DNA of 64,000 nt from Vombatus ursinus (GCF_900497805.2 NW_020948739.1:9039420-9103419); one strand, 5' to 3'. Positions 32,808-44,308 are shown, numbered from the stretch's first letter. Numbers and translations are program-made. The notes: generated by a model from the letters alone, not told the origin.

Positions 32808-33355
32808 TTGTTGTTCATCTTTCATTTTCGAAGAGGACCAATTACATCATGGGTGATGACTTGTGCATGAATTGGATTAAAAAGAAGCAGAATAGCTCAA
32901 AGTCTTCAGCCTCACTCTTTCTTCCAGGGTCATCATCAAAGTCCAGTGGCAGGACAAAAGTCAAGATGACTGGCAATGGCCTGGGATGTAGTAGATGACC
33001 TTGGTGTCTTTGATGTCCTGCCAAGCTCTAAGTGCTCCACAACACCTGCTTCAGTCACCTTCATGGCCATTGAAACACATTGTTCTCATTCACCTATTCT
33101 TCTGAAGGACGTCTTCACATGCTTGGGGTAGACATCCCTCCACCTTACCAGCAGGTTACCCTCAACCTGGTTTAGCCTGTCTGCCAAGATTGTTTTACCA
33201 GAGTGTGGCCATTGTGCATGCTACAGCTTTTTGGAGCCACAGATGAGAGGTGGGTGAAGGTGGACACCTAAGGCAGATGAGCAGCCCTGAAAAGGGCTTG
33301 GCAAGCCCTTACACCAGAGGTGCTAGGGGCCAGAGGTCCTTCCTGAGCACACGAT
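32808..33355 (+). mobile_element. Unnamed interspersed repeat, copy A
   Basis: The longer copy of the repeat at 28894-29075, starting TTGTTGTTCATCTTTCATTT, CGAAGAGGACCAATTACATC. It continues through CTACAGCTTTTTGGAGCCAC and GGTGGACACCTAAGGCAGAT to TGCTAGGGGCCAGAGG. No open frame or TSD was found. The family is common in my memory of marsupial sequence but unassigned. Confidence 0.55.
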
Positions 33356-33954
33356 ACACACCCTTTAACTTCTTCTGAGTCTGAGTTATGCATGTCATAT
33401 GAAACCTCAAGTGTCATGTTTGAGGAGTTTCTCCAGAGGTGTTACAACTGGAAGGGTTTTTATCAACAGGTATTAAATTAAACTGCTGAACTGAGAGTGC
33501 CCAATGTGCCCTCAGACATCCAAAGACAAAATTAACTTGGGAATTCAGTGCCACAAGGCACTTACTCAGTAGAACAGCTGAAAGAAAGATTCATCATTTA
33601 CATCTATAAATGATAAAAACAAATCCAGTTTCTTGCTGGAGGACATGACCCAGTCACCAGTCAGGATCAGGAGGAAATCTCAACCCCACCCTAGCAGAAA
33701 CAATTTCACAACTGGCCAGGTGCATCTTTCTCTTCTGTTGAATTATTGAGCAGAGATTGCTATTGCTGGATGAATGCCAGAGGAGATAAATTGATATTTT
33801 CTCTCATTTAGCAGTTCTTCTTTCCTCACTATCTGTCCTATTTATTAATTCTGAACACTTTCTCTGTATTTTTTTTATCTAAGATCTCAAATGTCTAATG
33901 AACAAGACATGGATTTTTTTCTTACATTCTGATTTTTTTTTAATTAGTGTGGAA
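33356..33954. other. No recognised feature
   Basis: Unassigned sequence of average composition with no repeat landmarks and no credible open frame. Confidence 0.5.
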
Positions 33955-34560
33955 AAACCTGAATGGTTAAGATTGTTGTCAACACCATGCCAAACATTTC
34001 TGAATGTCTACAATCAGTGCCTTCCTTTCTTCCCACTCTCTTCCTATTTCTCTGCCATCTGGCTTCCAAATTCATCATTCAACCAAAACTACTTTTTTCC
34101 AGAGTTAGCAATGATTTCTTAATTGTAAAATATAATTGCCTTTTCTCAGTGCTCATCTTTCTTGACCTCTCTTGCATCCTTTGACACTGTAGATCAGCCT
34201 CTCCTCCTAAATACTCTCTTCTGAGTTTTTATGACACTGTTCTTTTCTGGTTTTCCTACCTGACTGACCACTCTGTCTCCCCTGCTAGATCTTCATCCAG
34301 GTTGTGCCTACTACCTGTGAACATCCTCCAAGGTGCTATCCTATCCTCTCATCTCTTCTCCTATGTACTATTTTGCTTGGTGATCTCGTCAGCTTCCAGT
34401 GATTTAATGAATAACTCCATTCTGTTGATTCTTAGACCTACTTGTTCAGACCCACTTCTCTATGGACCTCTCATCTCCACACCTCCAACTGCCTAGTGTA
34501 CATCACAAACTGGATGTCATATAAACATCTTCAACTCAAGATGTCTAAAACTGAATTAGT
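33955..34560 (+). mobile_element. L2 LINE, reverse-transcriptase core
   Basis: Plus-strand L2 ORF2. The translation contains FDTVDQPLLLNTL, matching the conserved LSAAFDTVDHxxLL motif of the palm/fingers region. A WFSYLTD-like segment and an LQGAILSSHLFS segment (from the GVPQGSxLGPLLF motif) follow. Several frames are used, so it is broken. It ends where an antisense L1 begins. Confidence 0.75.
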
Positions 34561-34564
34561 TATC

Positions 34565-35345
34565 TTTCTTTTTCTTTTTAAGTTTTATTGATGTGTTTTG
34601 TGTTTATATTATTAACGTTTACAGATTATCCCCACTTCTCTTGTAACAAAGTAAAACAAGTAAAACAATAGTGACCTCATCTGAAAATCTCTGTAGCATT
34701 CCACATCTGTAGCATTCCCCTCTATTTAAAAAAATTGTTGTTTAAGCTAACAGAAACTATTTTCTCTCCTTCCTACCTCCTACTCCATTGACAATAAGAG
34801 AAAAGACAAATTATTTATAACAAATATGCATATGAAACAAATTCCTTCAAAGATGATATACCAAACATATCTATCTATCTATCTATCTATGGCTAATTCT
34901 GCACTTTAAATGTCACTCTTTGTCAAGAGGTAGATAGTATGTTTCAGCATCATTCATCTGGAATCACTGTATTGATTATACTTCTTGATAGTTCTTATAG
35001 ATCTCAAGAACTATTGTTTGTGTTCTTTTTATATAAATTTTTCTCCTAGTTCTACTCATTTCATTCTTCATCAGTACATAGAAGTCTTCAAGTTTGTTTA
35101 TTTTTATGTTGATGTCATAGTATAAACTGTTCTTCTGGTTTTGCTTTCTTTACTCTTACATTGAGTCATATAAGTCCATGTCTCTTTGAAATAATCTATT
35201 TCCTCATTTCTTATAACACAATAGAACTCTATCATATTTGTATACCACAACTTAACCAGTAATTTCTAAACTGATGGACATTTCTTTAATTTTCGGGTTT
35301 TTGCCTCCACAGAAAAAGAGCTGTTAAAATTTTTTTGGACATATA
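34565..35345 (-). mobile_element. L1 LINE 3' portion (older type)
   Basis: Antisense L1 3' UTR and ORF2 C-terminus: TTTTTAAGTTTTATTGATG start, TAGTATAAACTGTTCTTCTG, ACAATAGAACTCTATCATAT, AGAAAAAGAGCTGTTAAAAT. A (TATC)n run sits at 34867-34890. It is more diverged than the other L1 copies. Confidence 0.7.
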
Positions 35346-35384
35346 GAAGCTTTTCTCTTTCTTTGACCACTCTTAGGTATAAGT

Positions 35385-35650
35385 TAGGGGTCATTGTCCA
35401 AAGTTGGCCTGCCTGGAGCTAGGGAGGGTAGGGCTTGGCACCATATCTGACTGAGGCTTTCTGGGTCCCACGGGTAGCAAGCAGCCTGAGGGAAAGAGAG
35501 GAGAATCAGCAACAGCTCTTGTAGGAGGTGGTGTTTAACAAAGGTGGTATTTGGCTGAGGTTTGACAGAAACTAGAGATTTATTAAGTGCCTACTATGTA
35601 CTAAGTGATTAAGTGCTGGGAATACAATACAAGTTTAAAAAAAAAGACAG
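35385..35650 (-). mobile_element. L2 fragments
   Basis: 35385-35570 is an antisense L2 segment that also occurs at 40225-40345 (AGGGCTTGGCACCA, CTGACT/GGACTTT, AGCAGCCTGAGGGA). 35580-35650 is the terminus (TTTATTAAGTGCCTACTATG, TAAGTGATTAAGTGCTGGG). Confidence 0.65.
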
Positions 35651-35659
35651 TCCCTCGTT

Positions 35660-36305
35660 GCAATTGCCTACTGGTTGGTCTCTTTGCCTTTCCAGTCTCT
35701 TCCCATTCTAGGTCATCTGCTACCCAGGTGCCAAATTGATCTTCCTTAATGCACAAGTATGTCACACACATAACCCTACTCAGTCAGCTCTAGTGATTTC
35801 CCATTACTGCTAACATCAAATATAAAATCCTCTGTTTTTGGAAGTCCTTCATAACCTGGTCCCTTTTTAACTTTCCATTCTTCTTTCACCTTACTCCAAC
35901 CTTTCACATACTCTGCTCTGCAGTGATGCTACTGTCCTTGCTGCTGATGGCATAAGATACTCCATCTCCCAACTCTAGGCGTTTTCACTGGCTGTCCTCC
36001 ATGCATGGAATTCTCTCCCTCCTCATCTCCACCTCCTGGCTTCCCTCACTTCCTTCAAGTCTCCACTGATATCCCACTTCCTTTCTACAAGAAGCCTTTC
36101 CCAATCTTCCTTCATCTTAGTGCCATCCTTCTGAGATTCTCTCCAATTTATCCTTTCTGCATCTGGTTTGTATGTTGTTGTTTGCATGTCATCTCCTCCA
36201 TTGGAATACTAGCTTTTTGAGAACTCAGATAGTTCTTTACTTTTCTTTGTATTTCTAGAACTTAGCATGGTGACTGGCATAATAATTGCTTGTTGATTTG
36301 ACTTA
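35660..36305 (+). mobile_element. L2 LINE 3' portion
   Basis: Plus-strand L2 ORF2 C-terminus to 3' end: GTCACACACATAACCCTACT, AAATATAAAATCCTCTG, ATGCATGGAATTCTCTCCCT, CTACAAGAAGCCTTTCCCAA, TTAGCATGGTGACTGGC. The translation keeps FPHFLQVSTDIPLPFYKKPFP in part. It is about 645 bp, close to the common 3' segment length. Confidence 0.8.
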
Positions 36306-36369
36306 AGTACAACAGAGTAAAAGGCCCTGAGCCATGTGGGGAAAAGTACCAGAGTAATAGAGACCTTGA

Positions 36370-36600
36370 GCAAATGGTACAGTTGGAGACAACACTAGCT
36401 CTGGAGATAGAAAACCTGGGTTCAAATCCTATCTCAGAAGCTCAAGATTGTTTCATTCTTTGTATTTGTAACCACATGCTTATTGATTACTACCTTGTGA
36501 CCTTGGGTGAGTCACTGAAACTTTTTAGGCCTCAGTTTTCTCATCTGTAAAATGAAGGGATCGGAATAGATGGACCTCCAAAGTCATATCTAGATCTGCC
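36370..36600 (+). mobile_element. MIR SINE with L2 scrap inside
   Basis: MIR head (AGCTCTGGAGATAGAAAACC, GGGTTCAAATCC), an L2-like scrap at 36450-36490, then CTTGTGACCTTGGGTGAGTC and CATCTGTAAAATGAAGGGAT. Confidence 0.7.
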
Positions 36601-39430
36601 ATCCTGTAAATTCAGTGTCTCTGTCCCTTAGTCCGCCCCAGCCTAACTTGTCACTTCCTTTCAGGCCTGTTGGAAAACCATTTCTACTCTTCATCAATCC
36701 TGTGTCGGCTGCAAATGGAATGACTAACAGGCAGAATGCAGACAGCTGAGCTGCCAGAAAGTGACTTACCAATGCTATCTGCTTTAACAATAGTTTAAAA
36801 TAAATCTAAAATAATAGGAACAGTAATTTGTCTCTTTCTTTAGTCTTTCATGGGCACATTAATATGGATGTGGCAAGCAAGTTCCAAGTCTTGAATTGTG
36901 CTCATTAAGTCACAGCTGGCTGGGAGTACTTGTCAATCTGATTCTTTGATTTCCCTGAGCCTATTTTATAATAAAATTAAAATATGCTTCTCCTCTCCTC
37001 CATAAGAAGAGCTTCTTTGCACTCTGGGGAGGAGATACTATGCTCTGATGATGTTATTTTCTAGAAAGAAATGCATGTCTAATTTCTGTAATTAAAACAT
37101 TTAATTTGGTGATTACCCCACAGAAAAAAAAATCCCTTGAATTAACACTAGTTGGGAAGATTCCATCCAGCTGTTTTAGCATGGATTTCCCCCCTTTCTT
37201 CCCCTTCCCTTCAGTTCAAACAGTTTTCACTGGGGACATTAGTCCACCTGCTGTGTGATGTCACCTGCTGGTCATCTGCCACCATTTCCTTGAATGGACG
37301 TGATACTGGACAAATGATTTTTGGTAAGGCTCAATTTTCTTAACTGAAATTCAGTTCTTAATTTCAAGAACTCAAGATTTCATTTTAATAGCATGTAAAA
37401 TGCAAGGAAAAATTGTTAAGAAAGAGGGAGTCTGGAAAAGGGGGAGACAACACCTCTAAAAACAGATGCTGAATTTTCTTCTTTTAACTAAATTTTGGTT
37501 AGAATTTATAGTGAGAGGCAACTCTAATGGAAGGACCCTGAATCAGCTCAAGCGACTGATAACCATGGACCTTTGATTGGATGCAGATGAGCTCATTCTC
37601 TACCCAGGGAAATTCACCTGGGCATTCCCCTCGTTAAGTTGGGAAACGACAAACCCAAAAAGCGACGTGTAATTATGCTCTCCAAGAAGCAGCTAATTAA
37701 TTCCCCCTTCCCCCACACCTCATCTCAGCCTCCACATCCCTAAGTGACAAAGGAAGTTGCCTAGACAGCTGCCATCCCCAGAGTGGAGCGTATAGGCGTG
37801 CTGAAGAAGACAGTGATGTTGAGCAGATCCGGGTTGCTCATCATTAGCCCTGCAGGCTTGCTTGGCCCCGGTTCTGATTTAAATGGATTGCGGGAGAGTC
37901 TCAGGCTCCCAGGCAGGGTGCCTGCCACAACTGCTCAGCTCACCGGATGGTTTGGTATCTGAATTAAAACTGCAATAAAGCTGAGCTAAGGGAAAGAATA
38001 ATAATAATAACAAACAAACAAATAAACACCAAAACAAACAAACAAACAAAAAAACCCCACACCAGAAGGCAGGGGAAGCTGTGAGTAATCTCAATGCCAG
38101 CGGAGAATAACAAAAGCCATAATAGGGCACCGTCAGCCAGTGCGTAGGAGAAAGGGATATATCCTTTTGATAAGGGTTGCATGATTTCCGTTGTCTTCTT
38201 CCCATATTAAGCACAAGAAACCCATAGAATGAATGGCAGGCAGGGAGACAGAAGCCTCCATCCAGGATCCGGGTTGCTTTCTGAAAAAAAAAAGGGGAGG
38301 GGGGAGGAAAATGGCATTTCCAGATCTACGGGAGGAATCCTTCTCTGAGAACCTAAGCACATCAGTTTCCCCGGGGAGGCTTCCCCAAATGAGTCTGACA
38401 TGGAGCCCGGTTTCCATTGAAAACTGCATCTATAAAACTGAGATTGCTGCACTCGGTGGGGCATTTGTGTTATGTGTCACTGTTATCAGGGACTGCACCA
38501 GGTGTGTGTGTGGCTCGCGCCTGGTGTTGTTATTGGTTCTGCCCTTGCTCAGACACCCGGTTTCGAACTCTATGAAGATACCCCAAAAGGCACAAACGAG
38601 ACAAAGCTCATCCCCAGAGGGTCTAGGAAAGTGTTATTTAGAGAGAGACTGCGGATGTTTGAGTTCAAGAGGGGGAAAATCCTTTAGAATTATGTGACGA
38701 ATTCCTCAGCAAAAACAAAGAGTTCTGCAACAAAAGAGTTGGAGACATTGCCTTCAGCACTGGTACGCAGAGCTGCTGATATGTCAAGATCCACACCGTC
38801 CGGAGGAGGCAGGCAGGGAGAGCACAGCTTAAAGCCTGATATCTCACCAGGAAGAGCGTGGCTGGGAGGGTGAGAGTGGGGAGTGGGTGCGGGGGGAAGA
38901 TGGCTGGGGGAAAACGGTAAATATTCAATTAGTCATTCAGATTTGTGTCTAAGGAACCATATTGCTCAGTTATGAATTTCAAGAACTATTAAAATATTTC
39001 TCTAAGGGAGAGACAGGAAGCCGATGATTGGTATAAATGGAGTGTAGGTTTTCCTAGGGAAGGTTAAAATGGGGTAGATAAACAACGTGATAAAACTCAG
39101 AGGGTGACTGAGGGTGACCTTATTTGCATAAGGGAAGAAACCGTGTGGAGAATCCAGAAATAGCAGGCGCTAGGCTTGATCTGAAATTGTCACCCCTGGC
39201 ATTAAAAAGAGGCTGGCATTAAAGTCGGGTAGGCCCTGAAACCAGCACTGACACCTCCATTGGGGTTTGTGTTTTGTGCCATACCTCTGCTCCAAGCATG
39301 CTTTTAATATGACTAGCAGATAGAGGAGGGGAGGGCAAAGGGAAGCCCATGGACCTTGGACACTAGATGGTTCCCCTTCTTTACTTCCTTCTAATTCTCA
39401 GAATTTGAGAGATGGACTTATGGTGAGGAG
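36601..39430. promoter_or_regulatory. Repeat-free block, candidate conserved noncoding DNA
   Basis: I find no transposon in about 2.8 kb apart from a short CAAA repeat, unlike the rest of the window. The block keeps many CpGs (for example around 37620-37900 and 38250-38900). It contains TAATTA homeodomain-type sites (37691-37700, CTAATTAATT), a GTGTAATTATG site near 37668 and E-boxes (CAGCTG). A 13-mer GATCCGGGTTGCT occurs twice, at 37826 and 38266. The longest open frame (38233-38697) shows no domain. Enhancer-like function is inferred only from these signs. Confidence 0.4.
37998..38055. repeat. (AAT)n/(CAAA)n simple repeat
   Basis: AATAATAATAA grading into repeated CAAA units and a short A-run. 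It is the only low-complexity tract in the repeat-free block. Confidence 0.9.
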
Positions 39431-39435
39431 TTGGA

Positions 39436-39870
39436 AGGATCAATCAATCCAGTCAATCAACCAGTGTTTATTAAGGGCCCTCTGTTCATCCTGTAGCAGC
39501 AGTTGGGTGGCTGGGTGGGTAGAGCACTGGACCTGGAGTCAGGAAGATATGAGTTCTAATCGACCTAAGACACTAGCTGTGTGACCTTGGACAAGTCACT
39601 TAACTTCTGTTTGCCACTAGAGAAAGAAATGGCAAACCATTCCAATACCTTTGCTAAGAAAAGCTCATGTACAGAGGTCCACGGGGTACTGAAGAGTTGG
39701 ATGTGACTGAGCAACATTCATCCCGTAATTGATGTGCTAGATTCTTAGGATACCAAGACATAAAGGAAACAGACCCTGCCCTCAAGGAATGCATATTCTA
39801 TAGGGGAAACAACATTTACATATACAGGAATACACACAAAATAAATAAAAAATAATTTAAGTGGAGAGGC
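39436..39870 (-). mobile_element. L2 3' end split by a Mar1
   Basis: The reverse L2 terminus is in two parts: 39436-39496 (CAATCAACCAGTGTTTATTA) and 39716-39870 (TTAGGATACCAAGACATAAA, CTGCCCTCAAGGAATGCATA). The parts are contiguous in the family. Confidence 0.8.
39497..39715 (+). mobile_element. Mar1 CORE-SINE with 11-bp TSD
   Basis: Plus-strand Mar1 (GCAGTTGGGTGGCTGGGTGG head, GAAAGAAATGGCAAACCATT tail, ending GAGTTGGATGTGACTGAG). The flanks TTCATCCTGTA (39485-39495) and TTCATCCCGTA (39718-39728) form an 11-bp target duplication with one mismatch. It is inserted in the L2 terminus. Confidence 0.92.
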
Positions 39871-39894
39871 CCCGGTGGCTAGGGGAATAAATGG

Positions 39895-40785
39895 ATGAAT
39901 GAAAACGCATTTATTAAGTACCTGTTATATATCAAGCTCTACCTTAACAGTTGGAGATAAAAATACAAAAAGACAGTCCCTTTGTATGTCAAGGAACCCA
40001 CACTCTAAATGAGAGAGACAACATATATGATTGGCTTCAGCTTTACGGCACATGGCAAGGTCAAAGGAGTTGGGAAGGGACTGGTCCACTACTATTGGAA
40101 AGGGGTGGTCAGAGAGGGACAAGAATTTTGGGTTTCCTCTGCCAGGAGTAGGAATGGGAAACCAGTGTCTAGCCAGGAGGAGAAATGAGAAGGGGGCATT
40201 GGCAGAAAGGTTGGGAGTGGGGTCTGGGTAGCCTGGAGCAGGAAATGAGAGGGCTTGGCACCAACTCTGACTAGGACTTTCCAGGTGCCATGAGGGCAAC
40301 AAATGGCCTGAAGGGAGGGTGGGGTTTGAGCTAAGGTTTAACAGAAGCTGGGGGTTCTAGGAGGAGGGGATAAAGAGGAAGTGCATTCTAGGCATGAGGC
40401 ACAACCTGTACTAAGTTATGCGGAGGGGAAGTGGCATAACATGTGGGGAGGTCAAGGAGAGGGCCAATTTGGCTGGAACAAGGAGTCTATGAAGGGGAAT
40501 AATGTTTAATAAGCTTGGAAGGATAGGTTCGAGCCAGGTTATAAAGGGCTTTAAAATACCAAACAGATGAGTTTGTATTTGGTCCTAAAGGTAATAGGGA
40601 GCCACTAGAGTTTATTGAGCATTACATATACCTGCAATTACTGTGCCATCATCACAGAAGGGGAAATTTACTCTTCAATTAATTTCAAGAAGTATTTATT
40701 AAGTAACTACTGTACAAAAGTACACAAGGCACTGTGTTAGGCAATGGCCCCAAGGACCTTACATTCTCTTGAATTCTGTTAAGCC
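39895..40785 (-). mobile_element. L2 LINE 3' portion and a second L2 end
   Basis: 39895-40625 is antisense L2 from terminus to ORF2 (AAACGCATTTATTAAGTACC, GACAGTCCCTTTGTATGTC, GAAGTGCATTCTAGGCATG, TTATAAAGGGCTTTAAAATA, AATAGGGAGCCACTAGAGTT). 40680-40785 is another terminus (AAGTATTTATTAAGTAACTA, AGGCACTGTGTTAGGCAATG). Total L2 here is about 0.8 kb. Confidence 0.8.
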
Positions 40786-41147
40786 AGTGGTGACTTTGGG
40801 CCTATCACTGACTCAGGCTTTTTAGGGAGATAGTTTTTTTTTTTTTAATTTTTATTTTTTTCATCCAGGTGAACCTTAGATTTGGAGTTACTGAAATCAA
40901 AGTTGTTGCACTCTGGACCCACAGGCACTGCCAAAGTGTCTCTATGCATTTGTAGTGAAGGAATCCTGAAAAGTGGGTTCTTCTGCTAGCTCTCTGTTGT
41001 GCTTTGCTTCAGAAACTTAACCCAACTATTACCTCAGCCACTGGCTAAAATATTGCTTGTATCTGCCTAGGTAGAGGGTGAAAAGGAATTGTCATCAGCT
41101 CTCCTACCAGAGTTCTGAATGCTACTGAACTTGTTCTTTTTTGTTTA
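40786..41147. other. No recognised feature
   Basis: Unassigned, with a T-run at 40832-40860. No gene or repeat family is seen. Confidence 0.5.
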
Positions 41148-41370
41148 ATTCATCCAGTGTTTACTGAGAACCCACAGTGTGCACAGCATTGTGCTGGGGG
41201 TAAGGTGGGGGAAGGAGTGGGATTTCTAGTTCTAAATGAGGAATTCTTCCCCCCAAAACCTAACCTGGTCAATTTCCACAGGAGGGGAATGAGTCTGTGG
41301 TGGAAATGTGCTAGAGGCTCTGGGATAAACAGAAGTGGTTGGATCCTTTGCTTTTAAGAAGTTAACACTG
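41148..41370 (-). mobile_element. L2 3' end with a foreign middle
   Basis: A reverse L2 terminus starts AATTCATCCAGTGTTTACTG, GCACAGCATTGTGCTGGGGG. The closing part, TTTTAAGAAGTTAACACTGT, lies near 41355. The GC-rich middle does not match L2. Confidence 0.5.
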
Positions 41371-41374
41371 TAGT

Positions 41375-42545
41375 TGGGGAGTATCTCAGGGCTATTTCAG
41401 CATCTTGATGATTTCATCAGCTCCCATGGGATTGCTTACTATCTCTATGTAGATGATTCCAAGAACTATATATCTAGCCCTGATCTCTCTCCTGAAGTCC
41501 TGTCTCCATAATCTATTGCCTTTTGAATGTCTTGAATTGGTTTCCTGGTAGGCATCTCGAACTCAACATCCAAAATAGTATTCATTATTTCCCTCCATTC
41601 CCCACCTAAATTTTCCCTAATTTTGCAACTTTCCTATTACTGTCAAGGGCACCACCATCTTTCAGTCCCCCCGGCTTGCCACCCCAGAGTTGCATCCTCA
41701 CTCTCACTTACCCCTTATATCTAATCTATTGCCAAACCTTGTTACTTCTGCATTCGTAACATCTCAGGCATACCTTTCTCTACTCACACAACCATGACCT
41801 TAGTTCAGCCCCTCGTCACCTCTTGCCTGGATTCTTGCAGTATCCTAAAGTGAGAAAATCATATTTCAATTTGCACCTCTCTGGAAGTGGATAACATTTT
41901 AAAATTACGAGTCTTTTGGAATTGTCTCCAATCATTGTATTGATCAGAGTAGCCAAGTCTTTCACAGTTGATCATTATAACATCGATATTACTATGCACA
42001 ATGATCTCCCAGTTCTTCTCACTTCACTTTATATCAGTTCACATAGATCTTGCCATGTTTTCCAGAACAACCCCCCCATCATTTCCCATGGCACAATAGT
42101 ACTCCATCACAATCACATGCCACAACTTGTTCAGCCATTCCCCAATAGATGGGCATCCTCTCAATTGCCAATTATTTGCCATCACAAAAAGAGCTGCTAT
42201 AAATAGTTTTGTACATAGAGTTCCTTCTCCCTTTTCTTTCATCTCTTTGGGATACAGACCTTGTAGTGGTATTTGCAATATCCTTCTAACTGTTCTCCCT
42301 GCCTCAAGTCCCTCCCTTACTTCAGTCCATCCTCCCCTCAGCTGTCAAGGGGATTATCGTAAGCCTAGGTCTCATATGTCATACCCCACCAGAGATGATG
42401 AGCGCAATGACTCTCTGTTGCCCCCAGGATCAAATGCAAAGCCCTGTGTTTGGCATTGTTAAGCTCTTATTTGTTTGCCTTTCTTTGAATTCTCAGTGCT
42501 TGGCACAGTGTCTGCCACGTAGTAAGATCTTAATAAATATTTGTT
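41375..42545 (+). mobile_element. L2 LINE ORF2 segment, split by an L1
   Basis: Plus-strand L2: TATCTCTATGTAGATGATTC (the complement of nothing else; it encodes YLYVDDS, from the catalytic YxDD motif), then AATCTATTGCCAAACCTTGT, CTCGTCACCTCTTGCCTGGA. After the L1 it resumes at 42275 (CTTACTTCAGTCCATCCTCC, AGGATCAAATGCAAAGCCCT) and ends with an L2 terminus at 42545. The YVDD remnant makes this a true RT core. Confidence 0.75.
41847..42274 (-). mobile_element. L1 fragment inside L2, 10-bp TSD
   Basis: Antisense L1 3' ORF2/UTR: GAATTGTCTCCAATCATTGT, GGCACAATAGTACTCCATCA, CAGCCATTCCCCAATAGATG, AAAAAGAGCTGCTATAAATA. The flanks GCAGTATCCT (41837-41846) and GCAATATCCT (42275-42284) fit a target duplication with one mismatch. 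The expected T-run (A-tail complement) at the left edge is absent, so the tail has been lost. Confidence 0.8.
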
Positions 42546-42549
42546 AACT

Positions 42550-43015
42550 CTGTGATTTGGCTGCTTTCCAGTCTTTTTACGCTATTTTTCCTTTATGAAC
42601 TCTATGATTCAGCCACACTGGCCTACTTGTGGTTCCGTGAAAAAAAATATTCCATCTCTCATCTCTGTGCCTTTGTCCTGGCTGTCCCCCACATTTGGAA
42701 CATTCTGTCCCCTCACCTCTACCCCTTAGTTTCTTTCACTTCCTTTAAGACTCAGCTCATTTCCCACCTATTCCAGGAGGACTTTTCAGGTCTCCCCAAG
42801 TTGCTAATGCCTTCCCCTTTCAGATTGCCTTCCATCTACCCTGTATATATCTTGTATTTTCATAGATATTTGCATGTCATCTACCCTATTAGAATGTAAG
42901 CTCCTTGGGGCAAGGACTGTGTTTTTGGTCCACATTCCACCCCACAATTTTTGGGGGGCATATGCAGTGCTTTGCACAGAGTCTGAGAAGTACTAAGTAC
43001 TTACTGACTTGACTT
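42550..43015 (+). mobile_element. L2 LINE 3' portion
   Basis: Plus-strand L2 C-terminus: GGCTGTCCCCCACATTTGGA, AAGACTCAGCTCATTTCCCA, TCTACCCTGTATATATCTTG, AGAATGTAAGCTCCTTGGGG. The translation contains PHIWNILSPHLYPL and FKTQLISHLFQEDF, clear relatives of the L2 PHxWNxLPPHL and FKxxLKxHLLxExF blocks. Confidence 0.85.
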
Positions 43016-43661
43016 AGAGGAAGGAGTTTCTCACAAAAGATTCAGAATGGTCAGTAACTGCTTAAAGCAGTAAGACTGTCATTTGGATATGCTTTAATTC
43101 ACAGGAGGGAAAATCTGAGACCTAAAATGAAAAATCTAGGGATAACAGGATGTGATAATAGGGGCATGGGAAAATTCAAAGTAAATCACCAGAGAGGGAA
43201 GCCTTAGGATCTGCACCATTCTTCAGATTGATTGCCCCTGAATTTGGCAAATCCTGTTTTGTTTTGTTTTGTTTTGTTTTTCTTCTGGGCTTTCTATTTC
43301 TCTTTCTTATTGCTGTGGAGGATGCTTGGATCCTTCATCACCTTCATTTTTTGGCAGTTTGGGAAGGAAGCTAAGGGTTACAAGTTTTATAGGGAGTAGA
43401 AACAGGTTTCTGCTCAGGTATATGGTACTGGCTTCCCAACTCTGATGTCACAGGCAGGGAGACATTAAGTATTGGTTAGGGGAAATCCCAGTTGTATAAG
43501 TCTGTGGCATGGAAATTTCCAGAAATGGACAGACTGGAGATATTAGGTAGGAGGAATGCCCACTGTAGGAGAACCTTATGGGTGTGAAAGAGCCCAAAAA
43601 ACCAAAGAAGTTTTTGGAAGTACCATGGGAGATAAGCTACAATTATTGTACGTATGTGTTC
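43016..43661. other. No recognised feature apart from (GTTTT)n
   Basis: Unassigned. A GTTTT pentamer repeat lies at 43256-43280. No coding signal. Confidence 0.5.
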
Positions 43662-43662
43662 A

Positions 43663-43707
<45 letters not shown>
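43662..43707. repeat. (CA)n microsatellite
   Basis: Pure CA run followed by a TATACATA-rich stretch to 43740. The derived open frames of poly-Thr/His or Val/Cys are artefacts. Confidence 0.97.
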
Positions 43708-43712
<5 letters not shown>

Positions 43713-43719
43713 TAATATA

Positions 43720-44185
43720 CACATACACATATACACTAATAAAAATAGCATGGTATGGTGTAATGAATATTGGATTTGGAGTTTTGCTAGTTGGTACCTG
43801 TGTGACCTTGGTCAAGATCCTTTATTTTTCCTGGCCTTGGTTCTTCATCTATAAAAGATGGAGGCTGGATGATATTACCTCCAAGGTCCCTTCCAGTTCT
43901 GAATCTATTTCATCCTTTGAGTACATATTGATCCTTTGAAGTACATTTTTTTGCCAAAATAGGTGATCGTATGGGAATTTAGAGGTGAGAGAGGTCATTG
44001 TAGATTGGCACAGTTGTAGGTGGTAGGACTTGGGCTAGCTAAGCTTTGAAAGATCATAGGACTTAGCACTGTAAGGATCTAGTTCATCTAGTTCAGTCCC
44101 CTTATTTTGCATATGAGAAAACTGAGTTCCAGAGAAGTTGTGGCTTACCCAGGATCCCTTATTGTTACCAAATGGGTAGGATAAT
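43720..44185. mobile_element. Two MIR SINEs, opposite strands
   Basis: 43740-43925 is plus strand (AGCATGGTATGGTGTAATGA, GGTCCCTTCCAGTTCTGAAT). 44040-44185 is minus strand (AGATCATAGGACTTAGCAC, ATGAGAAAACTGAGTTCCAG, TGGCTTACCCAGGATC). Confidence 0.7.
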
Positions 44186-44308
44186 GTACATAGACTCTCT
44201 TTAAGGATACAGCATGACTCAGATGACCTATTATTATAGCTACCCAAACTTTGTCTCTCTGTGGTCATAGCTAAACTTAGGTAGACGTTTCCGAGAGATT
44301 TTGTGTTC

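Noticed and set aside
38233-38697. 154-codon plus-strand open frame in the repeat-free block
   Set aside because: No recognisable domain, low-complexity Lys/Arg/Gly start, no splice or promoter context, and overlapping open frames on the other strand. It is the length expected by chance in GC-richer DNA.
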